Below, in pieces: positions 42,135-50,585 of a stretch of DNA of 64,000 nt. The position numbers were made by a program, and so were the translations under genes. The notes beneath the pieces were generated by a model. The model ran no database searches. It was not told where the DNA came from and saw only the letters and a program-made list of their open reading frames with translations. The DNA is taken from contig NZ_CP065425.1 of the NCBI RefSeq assembly GCF_016772275.1, positions 3,068,653 to 3,132,652 on the forward strand. The letters are read 5' to 3'. Numbering within the stretch: the first letter of the stretch is position 1; each line of letters begins with the position of its first letter. The stretch is from Heyndrickxia vini (GTDB taxonomy: Bacteria; Bacillota; Bacilli; Bacillales; Bacillaceae_C).

Positions 42135-43730
42135 TTATTTCCGTTTCATTACTTTCCGTTCGTTTCGATTTTCCTCTTGCAGTTCATTAATCGTTTGGGT
42201 AGTAAGTTGATTCACATTTTTTCGGAGTTTCGAGAAATCACTATCCGTAAATCCGCGGGACATCGTTTCAGGCTCCAAAAGCAGTTTTCCTTCAGCTTTG
42301 CTTATCGTTACAACAATGATGAGCATCCCATCCTCTGAAAATTGTTTACGGTCCCGTAACACAAATTCCCCTACATTCCCTACATCTCCACCATCCACAT
42401 AAGTGTTCCCAACAGGGATATGGCGGGTCTGGCGCGCAATTCTATTTTCAATATCAACCACATCGCCATTATTGATTATGAACGTGTTTCCTTGTTCAAC
42501 TCCAACCGACTCAGCTAATAAACGATGATGGTGCAGCATTCTAAGTTCACCGTGAATGGGGACAAAATATTTTGGTTTCATTAAGGTAAGCATTAGTTTT
42601 AAATCTTCTTGGTACCCGTGTCCGGAAACATGCATGCCGGATGAACTTCCTGATCCATAAATGACCTTTGCCCCTATAGCATAAAAATTGTCTACTATGC
42701 TTGTGACACTTTTTTCATTCCCAGGTATTGGACCCGCTGCAAGTATAACCGTATCTTTCGGTAAAACTTCGACTCCGCGAAAGTTTCCAGTTGACAGCCG
42801 AGCAAGGGCAGCCAATGGTTCTCCTTGGCTTCCCGTACATAAAATGGCGACCTTTTCAGGAGGCAGTTCATTGATTTCATTTTGATCGATGAACATTCCA
42901 TCCGGAACTGTTAAGTAACCCCGTTCGATTGCAACATCTACCACATTGATCATACTTCTTCCAAGCAAGGCGAGTTTTCGATTTGTTTTATATGCAGCAT
43001 TCACAACCTGCTGAACCCGACTAACATTCGAAGCAAAGGTAGAAATAATAATCTTACGTTCCGCTTTCATAAAAGCTGCTTCTACATGATCCGCTACCAT
43101 TTGTTCCGATGGAGTCAAGCCTGGACGTTCGGCATTCGTACTCTCGGACAACAGAAGCAGGACCCCTTCATTGCCGATTTCAGCCATTTTATGAATATCC
43201 GAACGCTCATCATTTTTCTCAGGAGTTAAGTCGAATTTGAAGTCTCCCGTATGTACAATATTCCCCTCCGATGTGCGAAAAACAATTCCCAAGCAATCAG
43301 GAATACTATGTGTTACTTTGAAAAAGCCTACACCTATGTTTCCAAATTCCAATTTTGAGCTTGCATTGATTTCAACGAGTTCACTTTCTCTTAAAAGTTT
43401 ATGTTCTTTTAATTTGATTTCAATTAATCCAAGTGTGAAACGGGTCGCATAAACGGGGACGTTTAATTTTTTCAAAAGGAATGGAATCCCTCCGATATGA
43501 TCTTCATGACCATGTGTGACAAGTAAAGCTTTTACCCTGTCTTTATTCTCTATTAAGTAAGTAATATCCGGAATAATCAAATCAATTCCTAATAAACTTT
43601 CGTCTGGGAATTTGTTGCCACAATCAACAATCACGATATCGTCTGCATATTCAATGGCATACATATTTTTCCCAATTTCATTCAAGCCACCTAACGCGAA
43701 GATTGATAAGATATTTTCGTTTGTACTCAC
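42135..43730 (-). CDS. ribonuclease J (RNase J1-like), C-terminus frameshifted
   Basis: The 531-residue product is a beta-CASP metallo-beta-lactamase RNase. FALGGLNEIGKNMYAIEY opens the protein; THGHEDHIGG is the metal motif; VHTGDFKFDLTP and the beta-CASP segments (SESTNAERPGLTPSE, FASNVSRVQQV, CTGSQGEPLAAL, SGHGYQEDL, PIHGELRMLHHH) all follow. B. subtilis RnjA has 555 residues. Here the frame ends early (NERKVMKRK) but the +1 frame continues ESNETEIKKFIQQHVFNQ to KPMVVPIIIEI and a stop at 42058, the expected end. One missing A would explain it. The last 30 or so residues contribute to dimerisation in RNase J1. It is likely an extra copy rather than the housekeeping gene. Confidence 0.88.
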   Translation of the reverse strand: MSTNENILSIFALGGLNEIGKNMYAIEYADDIVIVDCGNKFPDESLLGIDLIIPDITYLIENKDRVKALLVTHGHEDHIGGIPFLLKKLNVPVYATRFTLGLIEIKLKEHKLLRESELVEINASSKLEFGNIGVGFFKVTHSIPDCLGIVFRTSEGNIVHTGDFKFDLTPEKNDERSDIHKMAEIGNEGVLLLLSESTNAERPGLTPSEQMVADHVEAAFMKAERKIIISTFASNVSRVQQVVNAAYKTNRKLALLGRSMINVVDVAIERGYLTVPDGMFIDQNEINELPPEKVAILCTGSQGEPLAALARLSTGNFRGVEVLPKDTVILAAGPIPGNEKSVTSIVDNFYAIGAKVIYGSGSSSGMHVSGHGYQEDLKLMLTLMKPKYFVPIHGELRMLHHHRLLAESVGVEQGNTFIINNGDVVDIENRIARQTRHIPVGNTYVDGGDVGNVGEFVLRDRKQFSEDGMLIIVVTISKAEGKLLLEPETMSRGFTDSDFSKLRKNVNQLTTQTINELQEENRNERKVMKRK

Positions 43731-43789
43731 CTTAAAATCCTCCCACTATTAATATAGTGTTAGTATGTCCTTTGTTTTTCGGGTTTATC

Positions 43790-44397
43790 AGTGACGCAAT
43801 GTTGGAATTGTAACTTTAATAGCTTTCTCCCTTATTTCAGAGGGCCCATTGACTCACACGTCGCTTTCTCATCGGACCGCTTCGCTTCTTTCCGGTCCCA
43901 TACACCCACACGTCGCTTTCTCATCGGACCGCTTCGCTTCTTTCCGGTCCCATACACCCACGCGTCCTTTCCTCATCGGACCGCTTCGTTTCTTTCCGGT
44001 CCCATACACCCACGCGTCCTTTCCTCATCGAACCGCTTCGCTTCTTTCCGGTCCCATTGACTCACGCGTCCCTTCCTCATCGGACCGCTTCGCTTCTTTC
44101 CGGTCCCATACACCCACGCGTCCTTTCCTCATCGGACCGCTTCGCTTCTTTCCGGTCCCATACACCCACATGTCGCTTTCTCATCGGACCGCTTCGCTTC
44201 TTTCCGGTCCCATACACCCACGCGTCCTTTCCTCATCGGACCGCTTCGTTTCTTTCCGGTCCCATACACCCACCGTCCATTCCTTATCGGACCGCTTTGC
44301 CTCCTTCCGGACCCATACACCCACGCGTCCATTCCTTATCGGACCGCTTCGCTTCTTTCCGGTCCCATACACTCACGCGTCCATTCCTCGTCGGACG
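43790..44397. repeat. tandem array 4, 10-11 copies of a 52-bp unit
   Basis: Units of GGTCCCATACACCCACGCGT / CCTTTCCTCATCGGACCG / CTTCGCTTCTTTCC are related to array 3, sharing CTCATCGGACCGCTT and the leader TGGAATTGTAACTTTAATAG (43803-43824). GGACCG and CGGTCC within each unit can pair. Some units keep CATTGACTCACGCG in place of CATACACCCACG. It lies upstream of RNase J on the opposite side from array 3. All three plus frames are largely open. Confidence 0.92.
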
Positions 44398-44478
44398 TAT
44401 ACACCTTTCGCTATTTCCGGTTATTACTTTTTATCATTATTTTGAGCCGTCATTTTTTACAGATTGGGAAAAACCAAA

Positions 44479-44512
44479 AAAATAATTCCCCCATTTGATG
44501 GAGGAATTATTT
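44479..44512 (-). terminator. terminator of the DUF4317 gene
   Basis: Minus strand AATAATTCCTCC..GGGGGAATTATTTTTTT, a 9-11 base stem and seven-T tail. Confidence 0.85.
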
Positions 44513-44523
44513 AAAAGAATCTG

Positions 44524-45684
44524 CTACAGCTCTCCCGTTTCCAATCGAAACCCTTCAACTACTACTTCTTCATCAACCTCTAATAAAAGGCACTTCTTTC
44601 CATTATAAGTAATATACTTAACATTTTTGAGGTCTTTTGGGTTAATGGTTACATTGGCGATCTTCGTTTCGATTTTTATCGATTTCGGAATGACACTGCT
44701 TGCTTTAATTTCGTGTTTTTCATCATATACAACACTTTTGAAGGCATGCTCCACTTTGTCTGAACTGACATCTTCAACTCCACTCGCCTCTAAAATTCGT
44801 TCGATGTCTTTTGAATCCAGCTTAGGAGGTTCACTTTCTTCATTTTCTTGATTCTCTTGGACCATTTTATCAACTTCTTCATAGACATTCGAAATGACCT
44901 TGGAATCCACTTCGTCTCCTACCACTATTTTCAAAATTTGATCGAAGGTGTCCTTTTCTTCTAAAGCTGTTATGATCTCTTCACACTGGAGGACATCCAC
45001 AATAAACATTTCATTTGGCTGATTCACTTTTCCACCGTTGTAAAGAATATGATTCACATCAGCTGAATTATCATTAAAAGCAGGAAACAGAAAACCGGCC
45101 AATGGAGCCGTTAAATTAATAATCGGATCCACGGCATTATTCGATTTAAATTCTTTCTCAATATAATCAAAAAGCAACGCTTTTTTCGGTTGATCAGTTT
45201 TATTGAGACTGCAAAGGACAAACTCACTGGAGTATACCTCATCATCTCCACCTTCTTCCGATTCCATATCCCGCTTCCTTGTTGCCTTTTGGTATTCTCC
45301 ACGGATAAAGGTTACGACCGTATCAAATTCATACTTTGTATGGGCGAACATTTTCTCAACGATTTGAAGCATTTTGTCGTTCCAAGCTTCCGTTGAATCT
45401 GCATGCAATCCATTGAAAAGAATCATTTGTGTGCTTTCTTCTACATCACTTCGAAATTTCAGTTCAAACAGCTTGGCATCTAGCCCCCCTGTCAAAACCT
45501 TCTTAAAGTTGGTTAAAAACAACTCCTGTGCTTCCTGCTCCAACAGTTCAAACGGCTGGGTAACCTGATGATAAATCTCTCCCGATTCTTTTTTTACATA
45601 TACGTTAAATATTTCTCGTATTTTCATATATCTACTATTTAATTTAAATTGATTTCGGATACTTGCGATGTCTTTTTTATTCAT
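44524..45684 (-). CDS. DUF4317 protein
   Basis: The 386-residue product from ATG 45684 opens with MNKKDIASIRNQFKLNSRYM and has the DUF4317 landmarks: VYVKKESGEIYHQVTQPFELLEQEAQELFLTNFKKVLTGGLDAKLF, FIRGEYQKATR, SSEFVLCSLNKTDQPKKALLFDYIEKEF, and a central acidic linker before a C-terminal domain ending ECLLLEVDEEVVVEGF-like sequence. It is cytosolic. The family is widespread in Firmicutes and its function is unknown. GGAGATGAGATAT gives the ribosome binding site; an ATG three codons upstream is too close to it. Confidence 0.8.
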   Translation of the reverse strand: MNKKDIASIRNQFKLNSRYMKIREIFNVYVKKESGEIYHQVTQPFELLEQEAQELFLTNFKKVLTGGLDAKLFELKFRSDVEESTQMILFNGLHADSTEAWNDKMLQIVEKMFAHTKYEFDTVVTFIRGEYQKATRKRDMESEEGGDDEVYSSEFVLCSLNKTDQPKKALLFDYIEKEFKSNNAVDPIINLTAPLAGFLFPAFNDNSADVNHILYNGGKVNQPNEMFIVDVLQCEEIITALEEKDTFDQILKIVVGDEVDSKVISNVYEEVDKMVQENQENEESEPPKLDSKDIERILEASGVEDVSSDKVEHAFKSVVYDEKHEIKASSVIPKSIKIETKIANVTINPKDLKNVKYITYNGKKCLLLEVDEEVVVEGFRLETGEL

Positions 45685-45916
45685 ATATCTCATCTCCTAT
45701 CCTAGATTATACTGGTAGGATGAGAAAATAGTAATACTTGATTTTTGTTTGGTTTTAAGAGCAACAACTAAGACAGGACATGTTCACTAGTCTTTTTTTC
45801 GATACCTTTTTCAATATTCCTTAATTCAAAGGAAGGTAATAGTATTGACCATATGTTATTCATTTCAAATAATTTGGTAGGTATTAGCTAAAAAATGGTT
45901 ATTTACTCTGTTGCAG

Positions 45917-46549
45917 CTATATTTTTTGCATCTGCTTAAGATTGTTCCATATTTTTATAGATACAAAAGCAATCAAAGCAAACGATAGGATAACTATAAC
46001 GGTACCCATTAAGGAATCACTAAGACTGATTCCTATCAAGCTATATACGATCATTAAAGGGATATTCGAAATGATTATAGTTAACATGTAAGTGGAATAT
46101 TTTATCCCAACTGCTGCAGCTAAAAAACATATTGCATCTGATGGTGCGATAGGACAAATGATTCCTAATGCTAAAAACTTATAATTGTAATTCTCCAATA
46201 AAGTTTTTAATTTTGGATATTTACTCTCTAGGTTCTGTTTAATCTTTTTACTAGAAAAAATTCTTGAGATTATATAAACTAATGTTTCACTCAATACTAT
46301 CCCGACCATTGAGAGGATAATACCAAGTATTGGATTAAAACAAATTCCCCCTAATAACATTAGAGTTGCACCCGGGATCAACAGAAGCAGCCTAATTATC
46401 CACAAAGCAAGAAATAGTAATATTGTATATTTTGTATTTCCCGATATAAATTCCTTTAACACACCCATATCGAGTGACAGTAAATGAAATTGCTTTAAAA
46501 GATAGATAATTGCAATCCATAGAGATACGATGAAAATTATCTTTTTCAT
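45917..46549 (-). CDS. TVP38/TMEM64-family membrane protein (VTT domain)
   Basis: The 210-residue protein has an N-terminal helix and the VTT/SNARE-associated core, with helices LLFLALWIIRLLLLIPGATLMLLGGICFNPILGIILSMVGIVLSETLVYIISR, the typical GGICFNPxxG loop, then ICPIAPSDAICFLAAAVGI and two end helices. DedA/TVP38 proteins act in lipid scrambling across the membrane. It lies 130 bases behind the histidine kinase and is probably controlled by or related to it. The 220-base gap on its right holds nothing evident. Confidence 0.85.
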   Translation of the reverse strand: MKKIIFIVSLWIAIIYLLKQFHLLSLDMGVLKEFISGNTKYTILLFLALWIIRLLLLIPGATLMLLGGICFNPILGIILSMVGIVLSETLVYIISRIFSSKKIKQNLESKYPKLKTLLENYNYKFLALGIICPIAPSDAICFLAAAVGIKYSTYMLTIIISNIPLMIVYSLIGISLSDSLMGTVIVILSFALIAFVSIKIWNNLKQMQKI

Positions 46550-46682
46550 TTTCTACACTCTCCTCGCTTTCAATACATTCATGATAAGCAATGAGAATTA
46601 AGAAACACTCCGTAAAATTCTTAAGGATTCTTAAGTTTATTTATAAAAAAAATGCTTACAGAAATTTTTAATCCGTAAGCCA

Positions 46683-47759
46683 TTACATATGTATTGGATG
46701 TTCTATAATAAAGCTCATCCAACCTTTTTTATATTCCGCATGAATATGACCGTTGTGAAGTTCAACAATTTTTTTGGAGATAGCAAGTCCAAGTCCAGAA
46801 CCTTGATTATCTTTTCTCGCTTTATCCCCTCTGAAAAACCGTTCAAACAATTTATTTACTTCCTCTACAGGAGGCGTCTTGGCTCTGTTTGACACTTTCA
46901 AAATTGCCTTATTGTCATGTAGCTCAAAACTTACATGTATTTCAGAAGGTTTCATACTGTACTTTATCGCATTCATAAAGAGATTATCATAGACACGAAC
47001 CATTTTGTCTATATCCATTAAAATCGGTACATTTTCTTCCGTGATTGATTTTTGAACACTTAATTGTTCCTTTTCAAAAATAGGAATGTATTCTCCAACT
47101 ATTTGTTCCAATAATCCTGACAATTCTACTTCATTTAGATTCAGCAAAACATCCGGGCTCGATAAATGAGTATATTCAAATAGTTCATCAATTAGATATT
47201 TCAGCCTTTTTGATTTTGAATCTATCGTTTCAAGGTATTCCAAATATTGTTCTTTACTCACGTATTGTTCTTTTTTTAGTAAATCCAAATATCCGATAAT
47301 CGATGTTAATGGTGTCCTTAAATCATGTGAAATGTTTGAAATAAGTTCGGTTTTCGCCCGTTCTAATTGTCTTTCATTTTCAAATTTATTCTCTAATTCT
47401 CTAGACATATGATTAATATTTTGTGCAAGTTGAGTCAATTCATCACTACTCTTGATTTTAATTGTCAAGCCAAGTTTACCATTGGCAATATGATGAATAC
47501 TTTCAGAAATGAGTTTCAAATATAATATTTTTTTTCGCACCAATAACAAAAAAACGACAACAAAGGTACCGATACCAACAGAATACTGAAATAACAATGA
47601 CAAATAACTAATAAGAGGGCTATGTTCTGTCACGTACATTTTATTATATAGATACACGTAAAATAAGGTAATAAGGATCATCATTCCTAATGACACAAAA
47701 AAACTGATTGCTATCGCAACAAGGAGTCTTACTATTAGCTTATTTCCAAACCTCCTCAT
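46683..47759 (-). CDS. sensor histidine kinase
   Basis: The 358-residue kinase has two membrane helices (LLVAIAISFFVSLGMMILITLFYVYLY and LFQYSVGIGTFVVVFLLLV) with a very short outer loop of about 20 residues, a HAMP domain (about 80-130), the phospho-acceptor segment LISNISHDLRTPLTSIIGYLDLL with His, and ATPase motifs NLFMNAIKYS (N box), FERFFRGDKARKDNQGSGLGLAI (F and G boxes). The small outer loop suggests intramembrane sensing, as in VanS/BceS-like kinases. It overlaps the regulator gene by four bases. Confidence 0.92.
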   Translation of the reverse strand: MRRFGNKLIVRLLVAIAISFFVSLGMMILITLFYVYLYNKMYVTEHSPLISYLSLLFQYSVGIGTFVVVFLLLVRKKILYLKLISESIHHIANGKLGLTIKIKSSDELTQLAQNINHMSRELENKFENERQLERAKTELISNISHDLRTPLTSIIGYLDLLKKEQYVSKEQYLEYLETIDSKSKRLKYLIDELFEYTHLSSPDVLLNLNEVELSGLLEQIVGEYIPIFEKEQLSVQKSITEENVPILMDIDKMVRVYDNLFMNAIKYSMKPSEIHVSFELHDNKAILKVSNRAKTPPVEEVNKLFERFFRGDKARKDNQGSGLGLAISKKIVELHNGHIHAEYKKGWMSFIIEHPIHM

Positions 47760-48442
47760 ATTTTATACCCTGTTCCCCATACGGTTTTGATATAAATGGG
47801 ATGTTTAGAATCCTCTTCTATTTTGTCTCTGATTTTTGTAATGTGTACCATTACTGTATTATCCGATTTAAAAAAGTCTTCCTTCCATACTGTTTCATAT
47901 ATTTTTTCGACACTAAGAACAATGCCTTTATTTCTGGAAAGAAGCTCAAGTATGTCAAATTCTTTTGGAGTAAGCCTTACTTCCTTCCCCCGAACCCACA
48001 CTTGTCGAGTATCGGTATTTACCGTCAAATCACCAATTTCAATAATGTTCTTAGTATTCTTTGTATCTGCATTGTATTTTTTATATCTTCTTAATTGGGA
48101 TTTTACTCTTGCGATTAATTCTAATGGGTTAAACGGCTTTGATAAATAATCATCGGCACCTGAAGTCAGACCCTGTATTTTATCGATATCCTCCGATTTT
48201 GCAGAAAGCATAATGATAGGCATATTTCGTTCCTGCCTAATCTTCATACATGCTTCAATTCCGTCCATGTTGGGCATCATAATATCCAATATAATGAGGT
48301 CAAACTCTCTTTCTTCCAATAGTTTTAACGCTTCAATAGCATCTTCAACCTTATGAGTGTACAGACCTTCATTCTCTAAATAAACAGAAATGAGATTTCT
48401 TATATCTTTGTCGTCATCAACGATAAGAATTTTAGACTCCAT
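47756..48442 (-). CDS. OmpR-family response regulator
   Basis: The 228-residue product from ATG 48442 (GGAGGAATATT) has a receiver domain (KILIVDDDKDIRNLISVYLENEGL, phospho-acceptor in LIILDIMMPNMDG, KPFNPLELIARV) and a C-terminal winged helix (RLTPKEFDILELLSRNKGIVLSVEKIYETVW ... VMVHITKIRDKIEEDSKHPIYIKTVWGTGY). It is a partner of the adjacent kinase. Layout is close to VanR. The gene starts inside the end of the methyltransferase gene (11-base overlap), so the three are one operon. Confidence 0.93.
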   Translation of the reverse strand: MESKILIVDDDKDIRNLISVYLENEGLYTHKVEDAIEALKLLEEREFDLIILDIMMPNMDGIEACMKIRQERNMPIIMLSAKSEDIDKIQGLTSGADDYLSKPFNPLELIARVKSQLRRYKKYNADTKNTKNIIEIGDLTVNTDTRQVWVRGKEVRLTPKEFDILELLSRNKGIVLSVEKIYETVWKEDFFKSDNTVMVHITKIRDKIEEDSKHPIYIKTVWGTGYKI

Positions 48443-49019
48443 AATATTCCTCCATATTTTGCGACATAGAACAGTTAAAGACATAGGCCGGAGGCAAATT
48501 TCTAATTTCCCGTTTTACATCAATTTTAGTAAAAAATTGTTCAATAAATGTCTTTTTAAATTTAGTGTATTGGAAAGTAATGAATTGCCCCTCCTTTTTT
48601 AAAATCTTAGTGGTATTTAGTAAAATTTTTAATGAAACGGTTTTTGGCAAGCTTGCAAAAGGAAGTCCAGAAATAACATAGTCTGCATAAGGTATATGAT
48701 ATTCCTTTAAATAATTCACAATGTTCTCCGCAGATCCATTTACAATGAATACATTCTTTTCCCTTTTGAATTTTTCTTTTAATAATATATAAAATTCTTT
48801 ATTGTTTTCCACTAATAAAACAACGGTCTTTGGATTTCGTTTTTCAAGCAACTTTTCTGTAAATACACCTGTACCTGGTCCGTACTCCACAATGTATTGA
48901 GCATTCCTAAAGTTGATTTTTTCTACCATTTTATCTGCAAGAAATTTTGAACTAGGAAGTATTGCACCTACTGTTCTTGGATTAACAATATATTGAAATA
49001 AGAATAACAATCTTCTCAT
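48432..49019 (-). CDS. class I methyltransferase, phospholipid N-methyltransferase/KsgA-like
   Basis: The 195-residue product opens with LLFLFQYIVNPRTVGAILPSSKFLADKMVEKI, then AQYIVEYGPGTGVFTEKLLEK (SAM motif I), NKEFYILLKEKF, and DYVISGLPFASLPKTVSLKIL (motif IV). The ..PRTVGAIxPSSxxLA start and SGLPF motif are typical of the PmtA-like phospholipid N-methyltransferases and relatives. It lies at the head of an operon with a two-component system, whose likely target is the envelope, so lipid modification is plausible; the acceptor cannot be told from sequence. Confidence 0.82.
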   Translation of the reverse strand: MRRLLFLFQYIVNPRTVGAILPSSKFLADKMVEKINFRNAQYIVEYGPGTGVFTEKLLEKRNPKTVVLLVENNKEFYILLKEKFKREKNVFIVNGSAENIVNYLKEYHIPYADYVISGLPFASLPKTVSLKILLNTTKILKKEGQFITFQYTKFKKTFIEQFFTKIDVKREIRNLPPAYVFNCSMSQNMEEYYGV

Positions 49020-49148
49020 TACTAATCACTCCATTGATTTGAATTTATAATTATACTTTAAAATCTAAATCTAAAGAAAAAGGAGTGAAATTCCTTAAGA
49101 ATTCTTAACTTTTGAAGTAAGTTCTCAAAAACAGTTTGTCCTTTGGGC

Positions 49149-49180
49149 AGAAGACCATTCCTAAAGGAATGGCCTTTTTC
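49149..49180 (+). terminator. orphan intrinsic terminator
   Basis: GACCATTCCT-AA-AGGAATGGCC hairpin followed by TTTTTCGG. No plus-strand gene lies before it, so it may mark the end of a lost gene or an RNA in 49020-49150, where nothing else is seen. Confidence 0.5.
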
Positions 49181-49338
49181 GGTTCACCGGAAGGTTAGTT
49201 TGTATTAATAATTTTATAGGCAGATAGAATGTGGAAACTGAGAAAAGAGAGCGGGAAGGCGTGGTAACGGATTGTGATCACTGAAAAGATATGTTTTTTA
49301 AGTTTAGTTTTCAATTGAAAAGAACATTCAAAGTCATA

Positions 49339-49375
49339 GACTTAGAGGATAGTCCATTTTACTATCCTCTAAGTC
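49339..49375. repeat. perfect 15-bp inverted repeat
   Basis: GACTTAGAGGATAGT and ACTATCCTCTAAGTC with a CCATTTT loop. It lies 70 bases past the stop of the methionine synthase-like gene and probably acts as its RNA end structure, though it lacks a T run. The gap 49181-49338 shows no gene. Confidence 0.7.
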
Positions 49376-49443
49376 AGTAAGTTCCTTCCTCACTAGTTAA
49401 AGTAGCTTAGTTCCTCCAGATACCTTAAAATTACAGGAATTTC

Positions 49444-50547
49444 CTATCCCCATATTTCTTTAGAAATATCTACAATATATTTCAACTTCGCCCATTGCTC
49501 TTCTTCCGTTAAAATATTTCCGTGATGCGTTGAGGCAAAACCGCATTGTGGGCTGATACATAATTGCTCTAATGGTACGTATTTTGTTGCTTCTTTTACG
49601 CGTGCTTTAATCGTCTCCTTCTCTTCTAATGTACCATGCTTCGATGTGAAGACTCCTAGCACGACTTGGGGGCCGCCATTTGGAATGTATTCCAAGGGTT
49701 GGAAATCCCCTGAACGGTCGTCATCGTATTCTAAGAAAAATCCGTTCACTTTTTCTTTTGCAAATAAAGTTGGCGCGATTTTTGCATAACTGCCTTCAAA
49801 AGCTCATTTCGATCGGTAGTTACCACGGCAAAGATGTGTCGTTACAATTAGATCTTCCGGTTTATCTTCTAGTACGCTATTTGCAACCCGTAAGGCTAAT
49901 TCGATTAATTCTTCACGAGAATAACCGCTATCATTAAATGGAATTTCCGGTGCATTAAGACCTGCAATGTAGACATCATCTAGTTGAAGATAACGGCAGC
50001 CGGCGTCATAAAAGGCGTTGATTGCCTCACGGTAGGCTTGAATTATGTCATTTGCATATTCTTCAATGTCTGGATAAACTTCCAAGTTACGGATACCAGC
50101 GTTAAATAATTGATTGGGACTCGGAATCGTTTGTTTTGCAATGGCACGGTCACCAACAATTTCTTTAAATTCAATAAAGTCTTTTACATGCGGGTGATGG
50201 GGGTTAAAGGAGATTTTTCCAACTACCCGAATATCATATCGTTCAGTTTCCTCCCCCTTAAATTTAAAGCCATGCTCTGGGATATAGCCCTCGACACCAT
50301 TTAAATGCTCTAGAAAATCTGTATGCCAAAATCTTCTACGGAATTCACCGTCTGTGACAGCTTTCAGTCCGACTTCGATTTGTTTATCAACAACCTTTTT
50401 AATCTCGTCTGTTTCAATTTCGTGTAGTTCCAGGGCCGTAATATTCCCTTCTTGGAAATCCTTCCTCGCCTGATGAATTCTCTCTGGTCGTAATAAACTT
50501 CCTACATGATCCGCTCTGAATGGAGCTTTAATTAATGTTTTTGTCAT
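49444..50547 (-). pseudogene. cobalamin-independent methionine synthase-like protein (YxjG/YxjH type), one nonsense codon
   Basis: The frame from ATG 50547 encodes a 367-residue UROD/MetE-like fold: FRADHVGSLLRPERIHQAR, KAVTDGEFRRRFWHTDFLEHL, YLQLDDVYIAGL, and THLCRGNYRS, where the Cys is a zinc ligand. It then meets TGA (49804-49806) but continues in the same frame with AFEGSYAKIAPTLFAKEKVN, GFFLEYDDDRSGDFQPLEYI and CISPQCGFASTHHG (second zinc Cys). TGG for TGA would give the usual RSxW. B. subtilis YxjG/YxjH are S-box controlled methionine synthesis proteins. It is co-transcribed with a cyclase gene behind a SAM riboswitch. Nonsense change or sequence error. Confidence 0.85.
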
Positions 50548-50585
50548 TTTAATCTCTCTCCTTTAAGTATTTTTTTAATCTAGCA

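Noticed and set aside
40180-44397. Composite transposon formed by arrays 3 and 4
   Set aside because: The arrays carry no transposase or terminal inverted repeats and lie in the same orientation; recombination between them is possible, but transposition is not supported.
43849-44485. Long open frames on both strands across array 4
   Set aside because: Same reason as for array 3; frames on both strands are by-products of the stop-free 52-bp unit.
49804-49806. TGA as selenocysteine or reassigned tryptophan codon
   Set aside because: TGA is used as a normal stop in many intact genes here, no SECIS-like hairpin is evident, and the site normally holds Trp rather than a catalytic Cys.
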